From Scatosoma sp045614565 (GTDB lineage: Bacteria > Bacillota > Clostridia > Christensenellales > Borkfalkiaceae), in the NCBI GenBank assembly GCA_045614565.1, contig JAZLDG010000100.1, positions 1 through 52,072 of the forward strand: a stretch of 52,072 nt of DNA, in the 5' to 3' direction. Below, piece by piece: positions 1 to 7,061 of the stretch (position 1 is its first letter; each line of letters opens with the position of its first letter). The translations under genes were made by a program, and so were the position numbers. The notes under the pieces were generated by a model. The model did not search any database and was not told the origin of the DNA. It saw nothing but the letters and a program-made list of their open reading frames with translations.

Positions 1-4
1 ACCA

Positions 5-120
<116 letters not shown>

Positions 121-128
121 TTCAATTA

Positions 129-166
129 AGAAAGTCTTACAAATTCGTAAGACTTTTCTTTTTTGC
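129..166 (+). terminator. Terminator of the 5S rRNA gene
   Basis: AAAGTCTTAC and GTAAGACTTT form a 10-bp stem around a 6-base loop. The stem is followed by a run of T residues, and the hairpin starts about 10 bases after the 5S 3' end. Confidence 0.9.
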
Positions 167-183
167 TTGAAAAGCGGAGGTAA

Positions 184-339
184 ATCGGTCTTGCCCAGAC
201 GGGGAAGTTAAAAACGAAGCGAAAGACTTCGTTTTGGGAAACGGAAAAAGGCGAAGCCGATTTCGACAACGCGGGCAGTCTTTGCCACGGTTGGAGCGCA
301 ATCCCCGTATATTATTTCAATAAACTTTTAGCAAAGTAA
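184..339 (+). pseudogene. 3' remnant of a GH78-like alpha-L-rhamnosidase gene
   Basis: Read in frame to the TAA at 337-339, this stretch encodes FWETEKGEADFDNAG followed by SLCHGWSAIPVYYF. I recognise this as the C-terminal end of the catalytic region of family GH78-type glycoside hydrolases. There is no start codon, a TAA lies in frame at 181-183, and only about 50 codons remain of a protein normally over 700 residues long. It lies directly after the 5S terminator, so a rearrangement probably removed the rest of the gene. The family call rests on motif memory alone. Confidence 0.55.
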
Positions 340-377
340 ACGATAAGCCCTGCGCGGGAGCGCAGGGCTTCGTTTAC
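336..377. terminator. Hairpin at the 3' end of the 130-aa gene and the GH78 remnant
   Basis: A long stem pairs GTAAACG, AAGCCCTGCG with CGCAGGGCTT, CGTTTAC around a 6-base loop. It overlaps the stop codons of the plus-strand remnant (337-339) and of the minus-strand gene (374-376). There is no strong T run on either side, so termination may be weak. Confidence 0.5.
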
Positions 378-766
378 CGTTGTTTGCGGCGGGAATTTCT
401 CCTTATATTTATTAACGCGTCATAGAGTAAAATGCGGTAATCGTCAGGTGCGTCGTCTAACGAGAAATAGAATTTCGTGAATAATTGTAAAAATTCCGCG
501 CGTACGCGTAAAAGCTTTTTGTTGTCTAAATGGAATTTCATCACCAAGGCTTGTACGTTGCAGTATTTGTAATAGTTGTCCTTATAAATACATTCCAAGA
601 TTGCCCGTAGCGTTTCGCGTTGTAGATAGTCTATGTTCGTGTAATGATAATACACGGCTTCGTAGATATTACGCAGTTCGTTGTCGCCGTCGTTGCGTTT
701 CATCGCTTTCACGATCAGTTGTTCAAGAGTTTTTAATTGTGGTATTCTGTCTTTTGTGCGTTTCAT
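374..766 (-). CDS. Hypothetical basic protein, 130 aa, possibly leaderless
   Basis: I do not recognise the family. The product is rich in Lys, Arg and Tyr, predicted mainly helical, with no signal peptide or membrane segment. It has a basic start (MKRTKDR) and a basic tail (RRNSRRKQR). Size and charge would fit a small nucleic-acid-binding or phage-type regulatory protein, but no motif proves it. The ATG lies 6 bases after a TATAAT box with no Shine-Dalgarno sequence, suggesting a leaderless message. It is divergent from the 68-aa gene, and a perfect palindrome lies between them. Confidence 0.6.
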   Translation of the reverse strand: MKRTKDRIPQLKTLEQLIVKAMKRNDGDNELRNIYEAVYYHYTNIDYLQRETLRAILECIYKDNYYKYCNVQALVMKFHLDNKKLLRVRAEFLQLFTKFYFSLDDAPDDYRILLYDALINIRRNSRRKQR

Positions 767-772
767 ACCTGT

Positions 773-778
773 ATTATA
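773..778 (-). promoter_or_regulatory. -10 box directly abutting the ATG of the 130-aa gene
   Basis: On the minus strand TATAAT is followed by ACAGGT and then ATG. Transcription starting 6 to 7 bases after the -10 box would begin at the start codon. No convincing -35 hexamer is visible. Confidence 0.5.
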
Positions 779-795
779 TCACGGAAAAATGCGTT

Positions 796-820
796 AAAAT
801 TTCCAAATTTTGGAAATTTT
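796..820. promoter_or_regulatory. Perfect palindromic operator between divergent small genes
   Basis: Two 12-base arms, AAAATTTCCAAA and TTTGGAAATTTT, flank a single central T at 808. The site sits in the 104-base region between the divergent starts at 766 and 871, where a regulator could affect both. No protein is shown to bind it. Confidence 0.6.
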
Positions 821-870
821 GAAAGGGTAAAATATGCTAAAATAAATACATATCACGAAGGAGAAGGGAA

Positions 871-1077
871 ATGAGAAGAAAAGCAGACGATATTTTAGCA
901 TATATGATTAGCCTTTTAACTTTGTCCTTGGACGAGCTTCAATCTTGCGACAAGCAAAACGAATTCGCGTACGGCGAAAAAACGGCGTACGTGGAATGTT
1001 TGGAAGTGATCCAAGACTGGAACAGAGCCAAAGAATTCGGGCTGAATTACGATATAGAAAAACGCTATCCGCTGTAA
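871..1077 (+). CDS. Conserved small hypothetical protein, 68 aa
   Basis: A well placed GAAGGAGAAGGGA ribosome binding site precedes the ATG. The product is acidic and soluble, with a C-terminal half of the kind YGEKTAYVECLEVIQ and ending NYDIEKRYPL. I recall the same arrangement in small uncharacterised clostridial proteins whose function is unknown. No membrane segment, signal or catalytic motif is visible. It is monocistronic as far as can be seen. Confidence 0.75.
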   Translation: MRRKADDILAYMISLLTLSLDELQSCDKQNEFAYGEKTAYVECLEVIQDWNRAKEFGLNYDIEKRYPL

Positions 1078-1158
1078 GGTGCGCGATTTGCACAACTATA
1101 ATATATACCTGTTTACAAGCCCGTTCGTTCAAAAAAATGCAAAAAATATTTTTTTACG

Positions 1159-1190
1159 CAAAAAAACACGCGTTTATCGCGTGGTTTGAT
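1159..1190 (-). terminator. Minus-strand terminator-like hairpin
   Basis: Read on the minus strand, CACGCG, a 5-base loop, CGCGTG and a run of seven T residues form an intrinsic terminator shape. No minus-strand gene lies immediately upstream; read-through from the operon ending at 1364 would be its only visible substrate. Confidence 0.45.
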
Positions 1191-1217
1191 CGTTAAGGGG
1201 GCTGAACATACGCTATT

Positions 1218-1317
1218 GTCATACCGACTGAAATGAGCGTAGCGAATGGAATGGAGTGTGTCGGGGTTTAAGAGATACGCTCGACTACGCAACAAAAGTT
1301 GCTCCGCTCGGTATGAC
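1218..1317. repeat. 100-bp element bounded by a 10-bp inverted repeat
   Basis: GTCATACCGA at 1218-1227 is matched by TCGGTATGAC at 1308-1317. Between them are short purine-rich pieces such as GAGCGTAGCGAATGGAATGG. There is no open reading frame. The shape is that of interspersed non-coding repeats (REP or MITE-like) of Firmicutes genomes. I see only one copy in this window, so repetition is not shown. Confidence 0.4.
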
Positions 1318-1326
1318 GGGGTGAAA

Positions 1327-1362
1327 AAAAAGAACTTCTTTTCAAAAGAAGTTCTTTTTTTC
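1327..1362 (-). terminator. Terminator of the sigma factor, protease and membrane protein operon
   Basis: AAAAGAACTTCTTTT and AAAAGAAGTTCTTTT form a near-perfect stem with a one-base loop and flanking A and T runs. It lies 1 to 2 bases past the stop of the minus-strand gene at 1364 and could act on both strands. Confidence 0.85.
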
Positions 1363-1363
1363 G

Positions 1364-2047
1364 TTATTGCGGTAATAATTCGGTTAGCAAACTAAACATT
1401 TCGTCTTCGGAAAATACCCCGATGACGTCCATATAATATTTATATCCGTCGTATTCCCACATCATTGAGCCTTCCGTTTTATTGAATTTGTAGTTTACCT
1501 TGATTTCGCTTATGGTTGTTTCATCTGTACAAGTGGTAGGATAATGTTCAAATTCTTCTACTTCGGTTAAATTATCCGTAACAGATAAAGTAATATAATA
1601 CCCAAAATCAGTATTCAAAAATTCTTCTTTGAAAGCAATGACTTCCGCAGTATCGTTTAAGGTATAGGAAAAGCTGGCTAATTCTTCCATTTGGTTGTAC
1701 CAGTCGAAGAAAAGAATTTTTCCGTCCTTTTGCAGGGAATATTCCTTTAAGGTTTGGTCTGTTTCGTTGGGGGTATATGCGGACTGCGCGCAATAGCGGA
1801 TTTGATCTTGGGGCGGTTGTTGCAAGGAAGCAAAATAAAACCCCGCGCCGACGGAAAGACCTGCGACGAGCAGGACGGAAGCGCATACCGCAAGCACGCG
1901 CTTTCGGAAAACAAAGGGGCGTTTTGGGGGCTTCGCGTCATAGGGAATATCGTCCAGCCCCAAGCGGGCTTTCAAAATTTCCCAGTCTTGTTCCTTTTCC
2001 CGTCGTAACTGTTCGTCTAATTCTTGCGGGGTTTTATTTTCTTGCAT
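1364..2047 (-). CDS. Membrane-anchored putative anti-sigma protein, 227 aa
   Basis: Residues 1-46 are charged and cytoplasmic (LDEQLRREKEQDWEILKARL). A single membrane segment follows at about 47-72 (VLAVCASVLLVAGLSVGAGF), then a roughly 155-residue acidic extracellular domain. It is the third gene of a minus-strand set after a sigma factor (3500) and a secreted cysteine protease (2884), with a 12-base gap to the protease gene. That topology and position suit an anti-sigma factor. No classic ZAS zinc motif (HxxxCxxC) is present, so the role is inferred from context. It could instead be a DUF4367-like surface protein. Confidence 0.65.
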   Translation of the reverse strand: MQENKTPQELDEQLRREKEQDWEILKARLGLDDIPYDAKPPKRPFVFRKRVLAVCASVLLVAGLSVGAGFYFASLQQPPQDQIRYCAQSAYTPNETDQTLKEYSLQKDGKILFFDWYNQMEELASFSYTLNDTAEVIAFKEEFLNTDFGYYITLSVTDNLTEVEEFEHYPTTCTDETTISEIKVNYKFNKTEGSMMWEYDGYKYYMDVIGVFSEDEMFSLLTELLPQ

Positions 2048-2059
2048 AATTCTCCTTTT

Positions 2060-2884
2060 TTAAGATACCGCCACGGCGTACCCGTCTACGAGCCACGACG
2101 TCGAGCCGACGTTGATATATGCGTCTGCCAAGCTCGACCGACCGCTCGAAACCAAAATGAAATGGTCGGTACGGGTGATGGTATCTCCGCTGTAATAATT
2201 GATCGTACTATATCCGTATCCCACCACGATATGTCCGCCTGGGATCGTTTGGTGGGAAAAGGTGGTGTTTTGATTTTGCTGTGAAAAGTTAAGCGTACTG
2301 ATTGTGACGTTGTTGCAAAACAACAGCACGGGCTTGTTGGCGTTGATTGCCTGTTTATATAAATTATAGTTAAAGCTTGAATTGCTTTCAATAGACGAAT
2401 AGGAAAGGGTGCGGTTTCTATCCGAGAAATATTGTTGCAAGCCCGCTTTGCAATCGGCTTGGCTTACGCCCACGTCGTCTACGTTGGTGCGCATCAGCGT
2501 GTACAATTCCCGCATAACGGCGGGAACGTAGGTTGTGTCCGCACGCTTATACATATTATTTGAAAAATAGGGCGTCCAGTTTGCAATCAAATCGGGATAA
2601 TAGCGGTCGTAAAAGCCGACGACGATTGCACCGCCGACAGGACCGCAACAGTTGGTGAGCTCGCCCGTGGCGTAATACAGGGGCATACGGTATTGCGTGA
2701 CCGTTTCCGTTTCGATCATATTCGTGCAAGGGATCACTTCGCTTGAATAGGTGTCGCGGGTTTCGCGGTCGGGGTAGTAATACCGAAGTTCGTCCGCGGA
2801 AGCGGGTTTGACCGCAACGGTGCTGAACGCGGAAAGGGCTGCAACGGCGGAAACCGCCAAGCTTAATAGTACGTGTTTTTTCAT
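2060..2884 (-). CDS. Secreted papain-like cysteine peptidase, C39-like, 274 aa
   Basis: An N-terminal Sec signal peptide (residues 1-30, ending VKPASA) directs export. The mature part carries LTNCCGPVGGAIVVGFYDR, with C80 before GP as the likely nucleophile, and GGHIVVGYGY with H218 as the likely catalytic histidine. This is the Cys then His order of papain-fold, C39_2-like bacterial peptidases. Asn or Asp near 240-260 would complete the triad. It lies between the sigma factor and the putative anti-sigma gene, so it may be the product the sigma factor controls, or a regulated protease acting on the anti-sigma extracellular domain. Substrate is unknown. Confidence 0.7.
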   Translation of the reverse strand: MKKHVLLSLAVSAVAALSAFSTVAVKPASADELRYYYPDRETRDTYSSEVIPCTNMIETETVTQYRMPLYYATGELTNCCGPVGGAIVVGFYDRYYPDLIANWTPYFSNNMYKRADTTYVPAVMRELYTLMRTNVDDVGVSQADCKAGLQQYFSDRNRTLSYSSIESNSSFNYNLYKQAINANKPVLLFCNNVTISTLNFSQQNQNTTFSHQTIPGGHIVVGYGYSTINYYSGDTITRTDHFILVSSGRSSLADAYINVGSTSWLVDGYAVAVS

Positions 2885-2945
2885 AGGTAAATCTCCTTAT
2901 GTAATGAATTTTGTACTATATATACTTGGCTTATTTTTCGTTCGT

Positions 2946-3500
2946 TCAAAAATCGCCGAAAATTTGACGTAATTTTTCGATTACGTTTTTCAAGCGATAG
3001 AAAACCGTGCCTTTGACGACACCCATTTTCTTCGCGGTTGCGCCCATAGAAAGTCCCAAAAAGAAATGGTAGCGGACGAGTTTTTGTTCGTCCAAGGTCA
3101 GCGTTTTTATCGCTTCGTGCAGTTCGCGTTTTTCGATATAATCGTCTATCGAAGCGGGGTCGGGAAGGGTGTTGGCGATTTCGTCTACGTCAAGGCGCGG
3201 CGCGTGGGATTTATTGAGATCGTACGCGCACGTTTGGACGATTTTGCATAGCCAGTTATACCCGTCCTTGTCAGGGGATAAGGAATTTACGTATTTATAA
3301 ATTTTTTCGTACGCGTTGGTTATGCAAACGCGGTCTTCGTTTACGTCTTTGAGATAAGCGCGAGCAACAAGACGTAAGTTTTCATACGTCTTTTCATACA
3401 ATTCTACAAAAGCAAGGTTTTCTGCGGGTTTATCTTCACGAAGCTTTGCTTGCCGTAGCGTTTCGAGTATTTTATTGACCGTTTTACCAAGTTTCGACAT
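2946..3500 (-). CDS. RNA polymerase sigma factor, ECF-like, 184 aa
   Basis: The length and layout fit ECF (group 4) sigma factors. A region-2-like segment lies at about 30-100 (FVELYEKTYENLRLVARAYL, NWLCKIVQTCAYDLN). Region 4 lies at about 125-180 (IKTLTLDEQKLVRYHFF, GLSMGATAKKMGVVKGTVFYR), the latter a helix-turn-helix for the -35 element. It heads a three-gene minus-strand set with a secreted protease and a membrane protein. The ATG has no Shine-Dalgarno sequence and lies 6 bases after a TATACT box, so the mRNA may be leaderless. Confidence 0.85.
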   Translation of the reverse strand: MSKLGKTVNKILETLRQAKLREDKPAENLAFVELYEKTYENLRLVARAYLKDVNEDRVCITNAYEKIYKYVNSLSPDKDGYNWLCKIVQTCAYDLNKSHAPRLDVDEIANTLPDPASIDDYIEKRELHEAIKTLTLDEQKLVRYHFFLGLSMGATAKKMGVVKGTVFYRLKNVIEKLRQIFGDF

Positions 3501-3506
3501 ATCAAT

Positions 3507-3535
3507 AGTATAACAAATCAGGCTTCAAATTTCAA
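3507..3535 (-). promoter_or_regulatory. Promoter of the sigma factor operon
   Basis: On the minus strand TTGAAA (3535-3530), a 17-base spacer and TATACT (3512-3507) form a good housekeeping promoter. The expected start point coincides with the ATG at 3500. It does not resemble a typical ECF promoter, so autoregulation is not indicated here. Confidence 0.75.
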
Positions 3536-3658
3536 TCAAAAACACGGGAATTTTGGTATTTTTTGCATAAAAAAGCGTATTTTTGCCCCATTTTGCGCGT
3601 TTTTGCGCAAACGGCGTTTTTTATTTTGTCCGTTTGCGGATTTTTTAGCGATATTTTA

Positions 3659-3687
3659 TTGATTTTTGAAAAAGGGTGTGTTATAAT
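3659..3687 (+). promoter_or_regulatory. Promoter of the glucuronate operon
   Basis: TTGATT (3659-3664), a 17-base spacer and TATAAT (3682-3687) precede uxuA. Because the -10 box would lie inside an extended reading frame starting at the GTG at 3676, this promoter also argues for the ATG at 3727 as the real start. Confidence 0.8.
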
Positions 3688-3726
3688 AAAGGGGCAAAAA
3701 GTATAGTTAAGGAGAAAAGCGTAATT

Positions 3727-4806
3727 ATGAAAATGACGTTTCGCTGGTACGGCGAAGGGAATGACAAAATCAAGCTTTCGGATATTAAGCAAATACCCGG
3801 GGTAGAAGGGATCGTTTGGGCGTTACACGATAAAATGCCCGGGGAAATTTGGCAGGAAGAAGAAATTGCCAAGGTCAAAGCACAATGCGACGAGTACGGG
3901 TTTAATATCGACGTCGTGGAATCGGTCAACGTGCACGACGATATTAAAATCGGCTTGCCTACGCGTGATCAATATATTGAAAACTATAAGCAAACTATTC
4001 GGAATTTGTCCAAGTTTGGCGTGAAAGTGATTTGCTATAACTTTATGCCTATTTTCGACTGGACGAGAAGTAATTTGTTCCACCCCGTCGGCGACGGTTC
4101 GACCGCGCTTTTCTATGAAAAGGGGATGATTCAAGACGATTACAACGCGATGGCGAAGTATATTTTGGATTTCACGGAAAAGTATAATATGTCTTTCCCT
4201 GGCTGGGAGCCTGAAAGAATGGCGAAATTAGACGAGCTGTTCAAGGCGTACGAAGGGGTTACCAAGGAAAAACTTTGGGAAAATCTTAAATATTTCTTGG
4301 AAGCGATTATGCCGACTTGCAGAGAGTGCGATATTAAAATGGCGATCCATATGGACGATCCCCCTTGGGATATTTTCGGGTTGCCCCGACTTTTGGTGGA
4401 CGAGCCGAGTATCGACCGTTTCTTGAAAATGGTGGACGACGAGTACAACTGTTTGACGCTTTGCTCGGGGAGCTTGAATGCAAATCCGAATAATAACGTT
4501 GCGGAAATCGTGAGAAAGCATTGCGATCGTATCGCGTTTGCGCATATTCGGAACGTGAAGCACTTTGAAAACGGGGATTTCTCCGAAGCGAGCCATAGAG
4601 ATTGCGACGGCGATACGGGGATTTTGGATATCTTGAAGGCATACCACGATTGCGGTTTCAAAGGTTACATTCGTCCCGACCACGGCAGACATTTATGGAA
4701 CGAAGGTCCCGGGACGGTTAGACCTGGGTACGGGTTGTACGACAGAGCACTCGGCATAATGTATATGCTCGGCGTGTGGGATTGCTTGGAAAAGAATAAG
4801 AAATAA
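3727..4806 (+). CDS. uxuA: D-mannonate dehydratase
   Basis: Catalyses D-mannonate to 2-keto-3-deoxygluconate in hexuronate catabolism (EC 4.2.1.8). The 359-residue product has the family's usual length and motifs: MTFRWYGEGN at the start, YNFMPIFDWTRSNL, AIHMDDPPWDIFGLPR, HIRNVKHFENGDFSEASHR and PDHGRHLW. Conserved His, Cys and Asp residues in these blocks bind the divalent metal. The start at 3727 has an AAGGAG site 10 bases upstream and follows the -10 box. It is first in an operon with an SDR mannonate oxidoreductase and uronate isomerase, which supply its substrate. No kdgK or kdgA is in the window. Confidence 0.97.
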   Translation: MKMTFRWYGEGNDKIKLSDIKQIPGVEGIVWALHDKMPGEIWQEEEIAKVKAQCDEYGFNIDVVESVNVHDDIKIGLPTRDQYIENYKQTIRNLSKFGVKVICYNFMPIFDWTRSNLFHPVGDGSTALFYEKGMIQDDYNAMAKYILDFTEKYNMSFPGWEPERMAKLDELFKAYEGVTKEKLWENLKYFLEAIMPTCRECDIKMAIHMDDPPWDIFGLPRLLVDEPSIDRFLKMVDDEYNCLTLCSGSLNANPNNNVAEIVRKHCDRIAFAHIRNVKHFENGDFSEASHRDCDGDTGILDILKAYHDCGFKGYIRPDHGRHLWNEGPGTVRPGYGLYDRALGIMYMLGVWDCLEKNKK

Positions 4807-4829
4807 TAAAAGCGGGGTATATAAATAAA

Positions 4830-5681
4830 ATGAAAGAGAATGTTTTGAATACCGATTTAACGGGGAAAGTTGCGGTTGTTACGGGTGCGGGCGGCGTGCT
4901 TTGCAGTTATTTTGCAAAGGTTTTGGCGCGTGCGGGCGCGAAGGTCGCGCTTTTGGATTTGAACGAAGCGGCGGCGAAACAATACGCCGACGAGATCGTT
5001 GCCGAAGGCGGCGTTGCGAAAGCGTACGCTTGTAACGTTTTGGACAAGGATATTTGTTACGCGGTTGCCGATCAGGTGGAAAAGGACTTGGGCAAGTGCG
5101 ATATTTTAATCAACGGCGCGGGCGGGAACAACCCCAAAGCGACGACGGATAAGGAATATTTCGAGCTTGGCGATATCGATGCGGATACCAAGTCGTTCTT
5201 TGATTTGGACGCGAGCGGCGTTGGGTTCGTGTTCAATCTTAATTTCTTGGGTACGCTTATTCCTACGCAAGCGTTTGCGCGGCAAATGGTGGGCAGAGCG
5301 GGGTGTAATATTTTGAATATTTCGTCGATGAACGCGTACACGCCCTTGACGAAAATCCCTGCGTATTCGGGCGCGAAAGCGGCGATTTCTAACTTTACGC
5401 AATGGCTTGCGGTGCATTTTTCCAAGGTGGGTATTCGTGTAAACGCGATTGCGCCCGGCTTCTTCTCAACCAAGCAAAACGCGAAGCTGTTGTGGAACGA
5501 CGATGGTACGCCTACCGCAAGAACGGGTAAGATTTTGGCGGCTACGCCGATGGGTAGATTTGGCGAGAGTGAAGAGTTAGAAGGCGGTTTGCTGTTCTTG
5601 ATTAACGACAAGGCGGCAGGCTTCATCACGGGCGTAGTGTTGCCGATCGACGGCGGATTCTCGGCGTATAGCGGGGTTTAA
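4830..5681 (+). CDS. uxuB: D-mannonate oxidoreductase, SDR type
   Basis: The 283-residue product is a classical short-chain dehydrogenase. The nucleotide-binding glycine motif TGAGGVLCSYFA is at about 18-29, NGAG at about 95, a catalytic Ser in NISSMN, YSGAK (Tyr-x3-Lys) at about 180, and a C-terminal IDGGFSAYSG. In this setting it reduces fructuronate to mannonate, as in Gram-positive uxu operons that use an SDR rather than the long-chain UxuB of E. coli. It lies 23 bases after uxuA and its stop is one base before uxaC. The symbol reflects function, not homology to E. coli UxuB. Confidence 0.88.
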   Translation: MKENVLNTDLTGKVAVVTGAGGVLCSYFAKVLARAGAKVALLDLNEAAAKQYADEIVAEGGVAKAYACNVLDKDICYAVADQVEKDLGKCDILINGAGGNNPKATTDKEYFELGDIDADTKSFFDLDASGVGFVFNLNFLGTLIPTQAFARQMVGRAGCNILNISSMNAYTPLTKIPAYSGAKAAISNFTQWLAVHFSKVGIRVNAIAPGFFSTKQNAKLLWNDDGTPTARTGKILAATPMGRFGESEELEGGLLFLINDKAAGFITGVVLPIDGGFSAYSGV

Positions 5682-5682
5682 T

Positions 5683-7005
5683 ATGAAAAAGTTTTTCGGC
5701 GCGGAGCTGTTTTTGTATCACAAAACGGCAAAGCGGATTTATCAAAGCGTAAAGTCGTTGCCGATTATCGATTATCATTGTCATCTCGATCAGAAAAAAA
5801 TTGCCGCGAACGTCGGGTTTTCGGATATCGGCGAGCTGTGGCTTGCGGGAGATCATTACAAATGGCGCGCAATGCGGCTTTGCGGTGTGGACGAAAAGTA
5901 TATTACAGGTAATGCGAGCTACAAGGAAAAGTTCATTAAATACGCGACGATTTTGCCCAAAATGGCGGGAAATGCGTTGTATTACTGGACGCATATGGAA
6001 CTTGTGCAAATTTTCGGGATTACCGAGCCTTTGAACGAGAACAGCGCGGAACGGATTTACGCAAAAGCGAATGAAAAGCTCCAAAATATGACGGTGCAAA
6101 CGCTGTTGCAAGGCTACCGCGTGGCGTACGTCGCAACGACGGACGATCCCGTGGACGATCTTGCCGCGCACGGCAAGTACGGTATGACGCAGGTCGCGCC
6201 TACCTTCCGTCCCGATAAGATTTACGCGTTTGGGCAGGAATATATCGACAAGCTCGCGGCGGCGGCGGAAATGGGAATTTCGTCGTTGCAGGATTTGCTT
6301 TCCGCGCTGGAAAAGCGGTTGGATTATTTCGTTGCCAAGGGCTGTCGGATTTCCGATCACGGGTTTGAGAAATTCCCCAAGGCGTACGCAAGCGAAGAAG
6401 AAGCGAGCGTATTGTTTGAAAAACGGGAGAATTTGTCCTGTGAAGAAAAGGACAAGCTGTTCGGGTTTTTGCTCGTTTGGCTTGCCAAGGCGTACGCGAA
6501 GCGTAAGATGATTATGCAAATCCATTTTGCCGTTATTCGCAACAATAATCCCTTTACCTTTGAAAAGTGCGGGGTGGATTCGGGTTTTGATTTGATCGGC
6601 GAAGAACAGGGCGTAAAAGACGTGGTAAATTTCTTTGCGCAAATTCCTGATGAAGAACGGCCTGAAACCGTGCTGTATACCTTGAACGATTGCAATCTTG
6701 CTGCGCTCACCGCGGTGACGGGTGCGTTTAGAAAGGTGCGTATGGGCGCGGCGTGGTGGTTTAACGATACCGTGGAAGGCATACGCAATAATTTGAAAAA
6801 GGTCGCGGAATATTCCGCGCTTGGAACGTCGTTCGGTATGCTTACCGATTCGAGGAGCTTCTCGTCATATGCGAGATTCGACTTCTTCCGTAGGTTGCTT
6901 TGCGAGTATTTGGGCGAGCTTGTGGAAAAGGGCGAGTATGATGTGAAAGCGGCGGAAGAAATTGCAAAGGATATTTGTTACAATAATATTCGCGCGTATA
7001 TTTGA
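5683..7005 (+). CDS. uxaC: Uronate (glucuronate) isomerase
   Basis: Interconverts D-glucuronate and D-fructuronate (or galacturonate and tagaturonate), EC 5.3.1.12, in the amidohydrolase superfamily. Signature parts are IDYHCHLD near residue 29 (metal-binding HxH), FGITEPLNENSAERIY, YVATTDDPVDDL, MIMQIHFAVIRNNN, and GTSFGMLTDSRSFSSYAR near the end. At 440 residues it is slightly shorter than the usual 465. The ATG follows the preceding stop by one base. The three genes together convert glucuronate to 2-keto-3-deoxygluconate, suggesting use of plant or host glycans. Confidence 0.96.
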   Translation: MKKFFGAELFLYHKTAKRIYQSVKSLPIIDYHCHLDQKKIAANVGFSDIGELWLAGDHYKWRAMRLCGVDEKYITGNASYKEKFIKYATILPKMAGNALYYWTHMELVQIFGITEPLNENSAERIYAKANEKLQNMTVQTLLQGYRVAYVATTDDPVDDLAAHGKYGMTQVAPTFRPDKIYAFGQEYIDKLAAAAEMGISSLQDLLSALEKRLDYFVAKGCRISDHGFEKFPKAYASEEEASVLFEKRENLSCEEKDKLFGFLLVWLAKAYAKRKMIMQIHFAVIRNNNPFTFEKCGVDSGFDLIGEEQGVKDVVNFFAQIPDEERPETVLYTLNDCNLAALTAVTGAFRKVRMGAAWWFNDTVEGIRNNLKKVAEYSALGTSFGMLTDSRSFSSYARFDFFRRLLCEYLGELVEKGEYDVKAAEEIAKDICYNNIRAYI

Positions 7006-7015
7006 TTGATTTTTA

Positions 7016-7042
7016 GCCCCGCGGCTTGTGTGGCCGCGGGGC
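7016..7042 (+). terminator. Hairpin after the glucuronate operon
   Basis: GCCCCGCGGC and GCCGCGGGGC form a 10-bp GC-rich stem with a 7-base loop, 10 bases past the uxaC stop. There is no clean T run, so it may stop transcription only partly or separate prmA from the operon. Confidence 0.6.
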
Positions 7043-7061
7043 GTTTAAGGGTTTTTAGGTT

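Noticed and set aside
374..3535. Prophage or integrated element at the left end
   Set aside because: No integrase, structural phage gene or attachment duplication is visible; only two small unknown genes and a sigma factor module.
3676..3726. Upstream GTG start for uxuA
   Set aside because: The TATAAT box of the promoter would lie inside the coding region; ATG at 3727 has a good ribosome binding site and begins with the conserved MTFRWYGEGN.
5626..6642. A 338-codon minus-strand open frame opposite uxaC
   Set aside because: It mirrors a clearly conserved uronate isomerase and has no family features or ribosome binding site.
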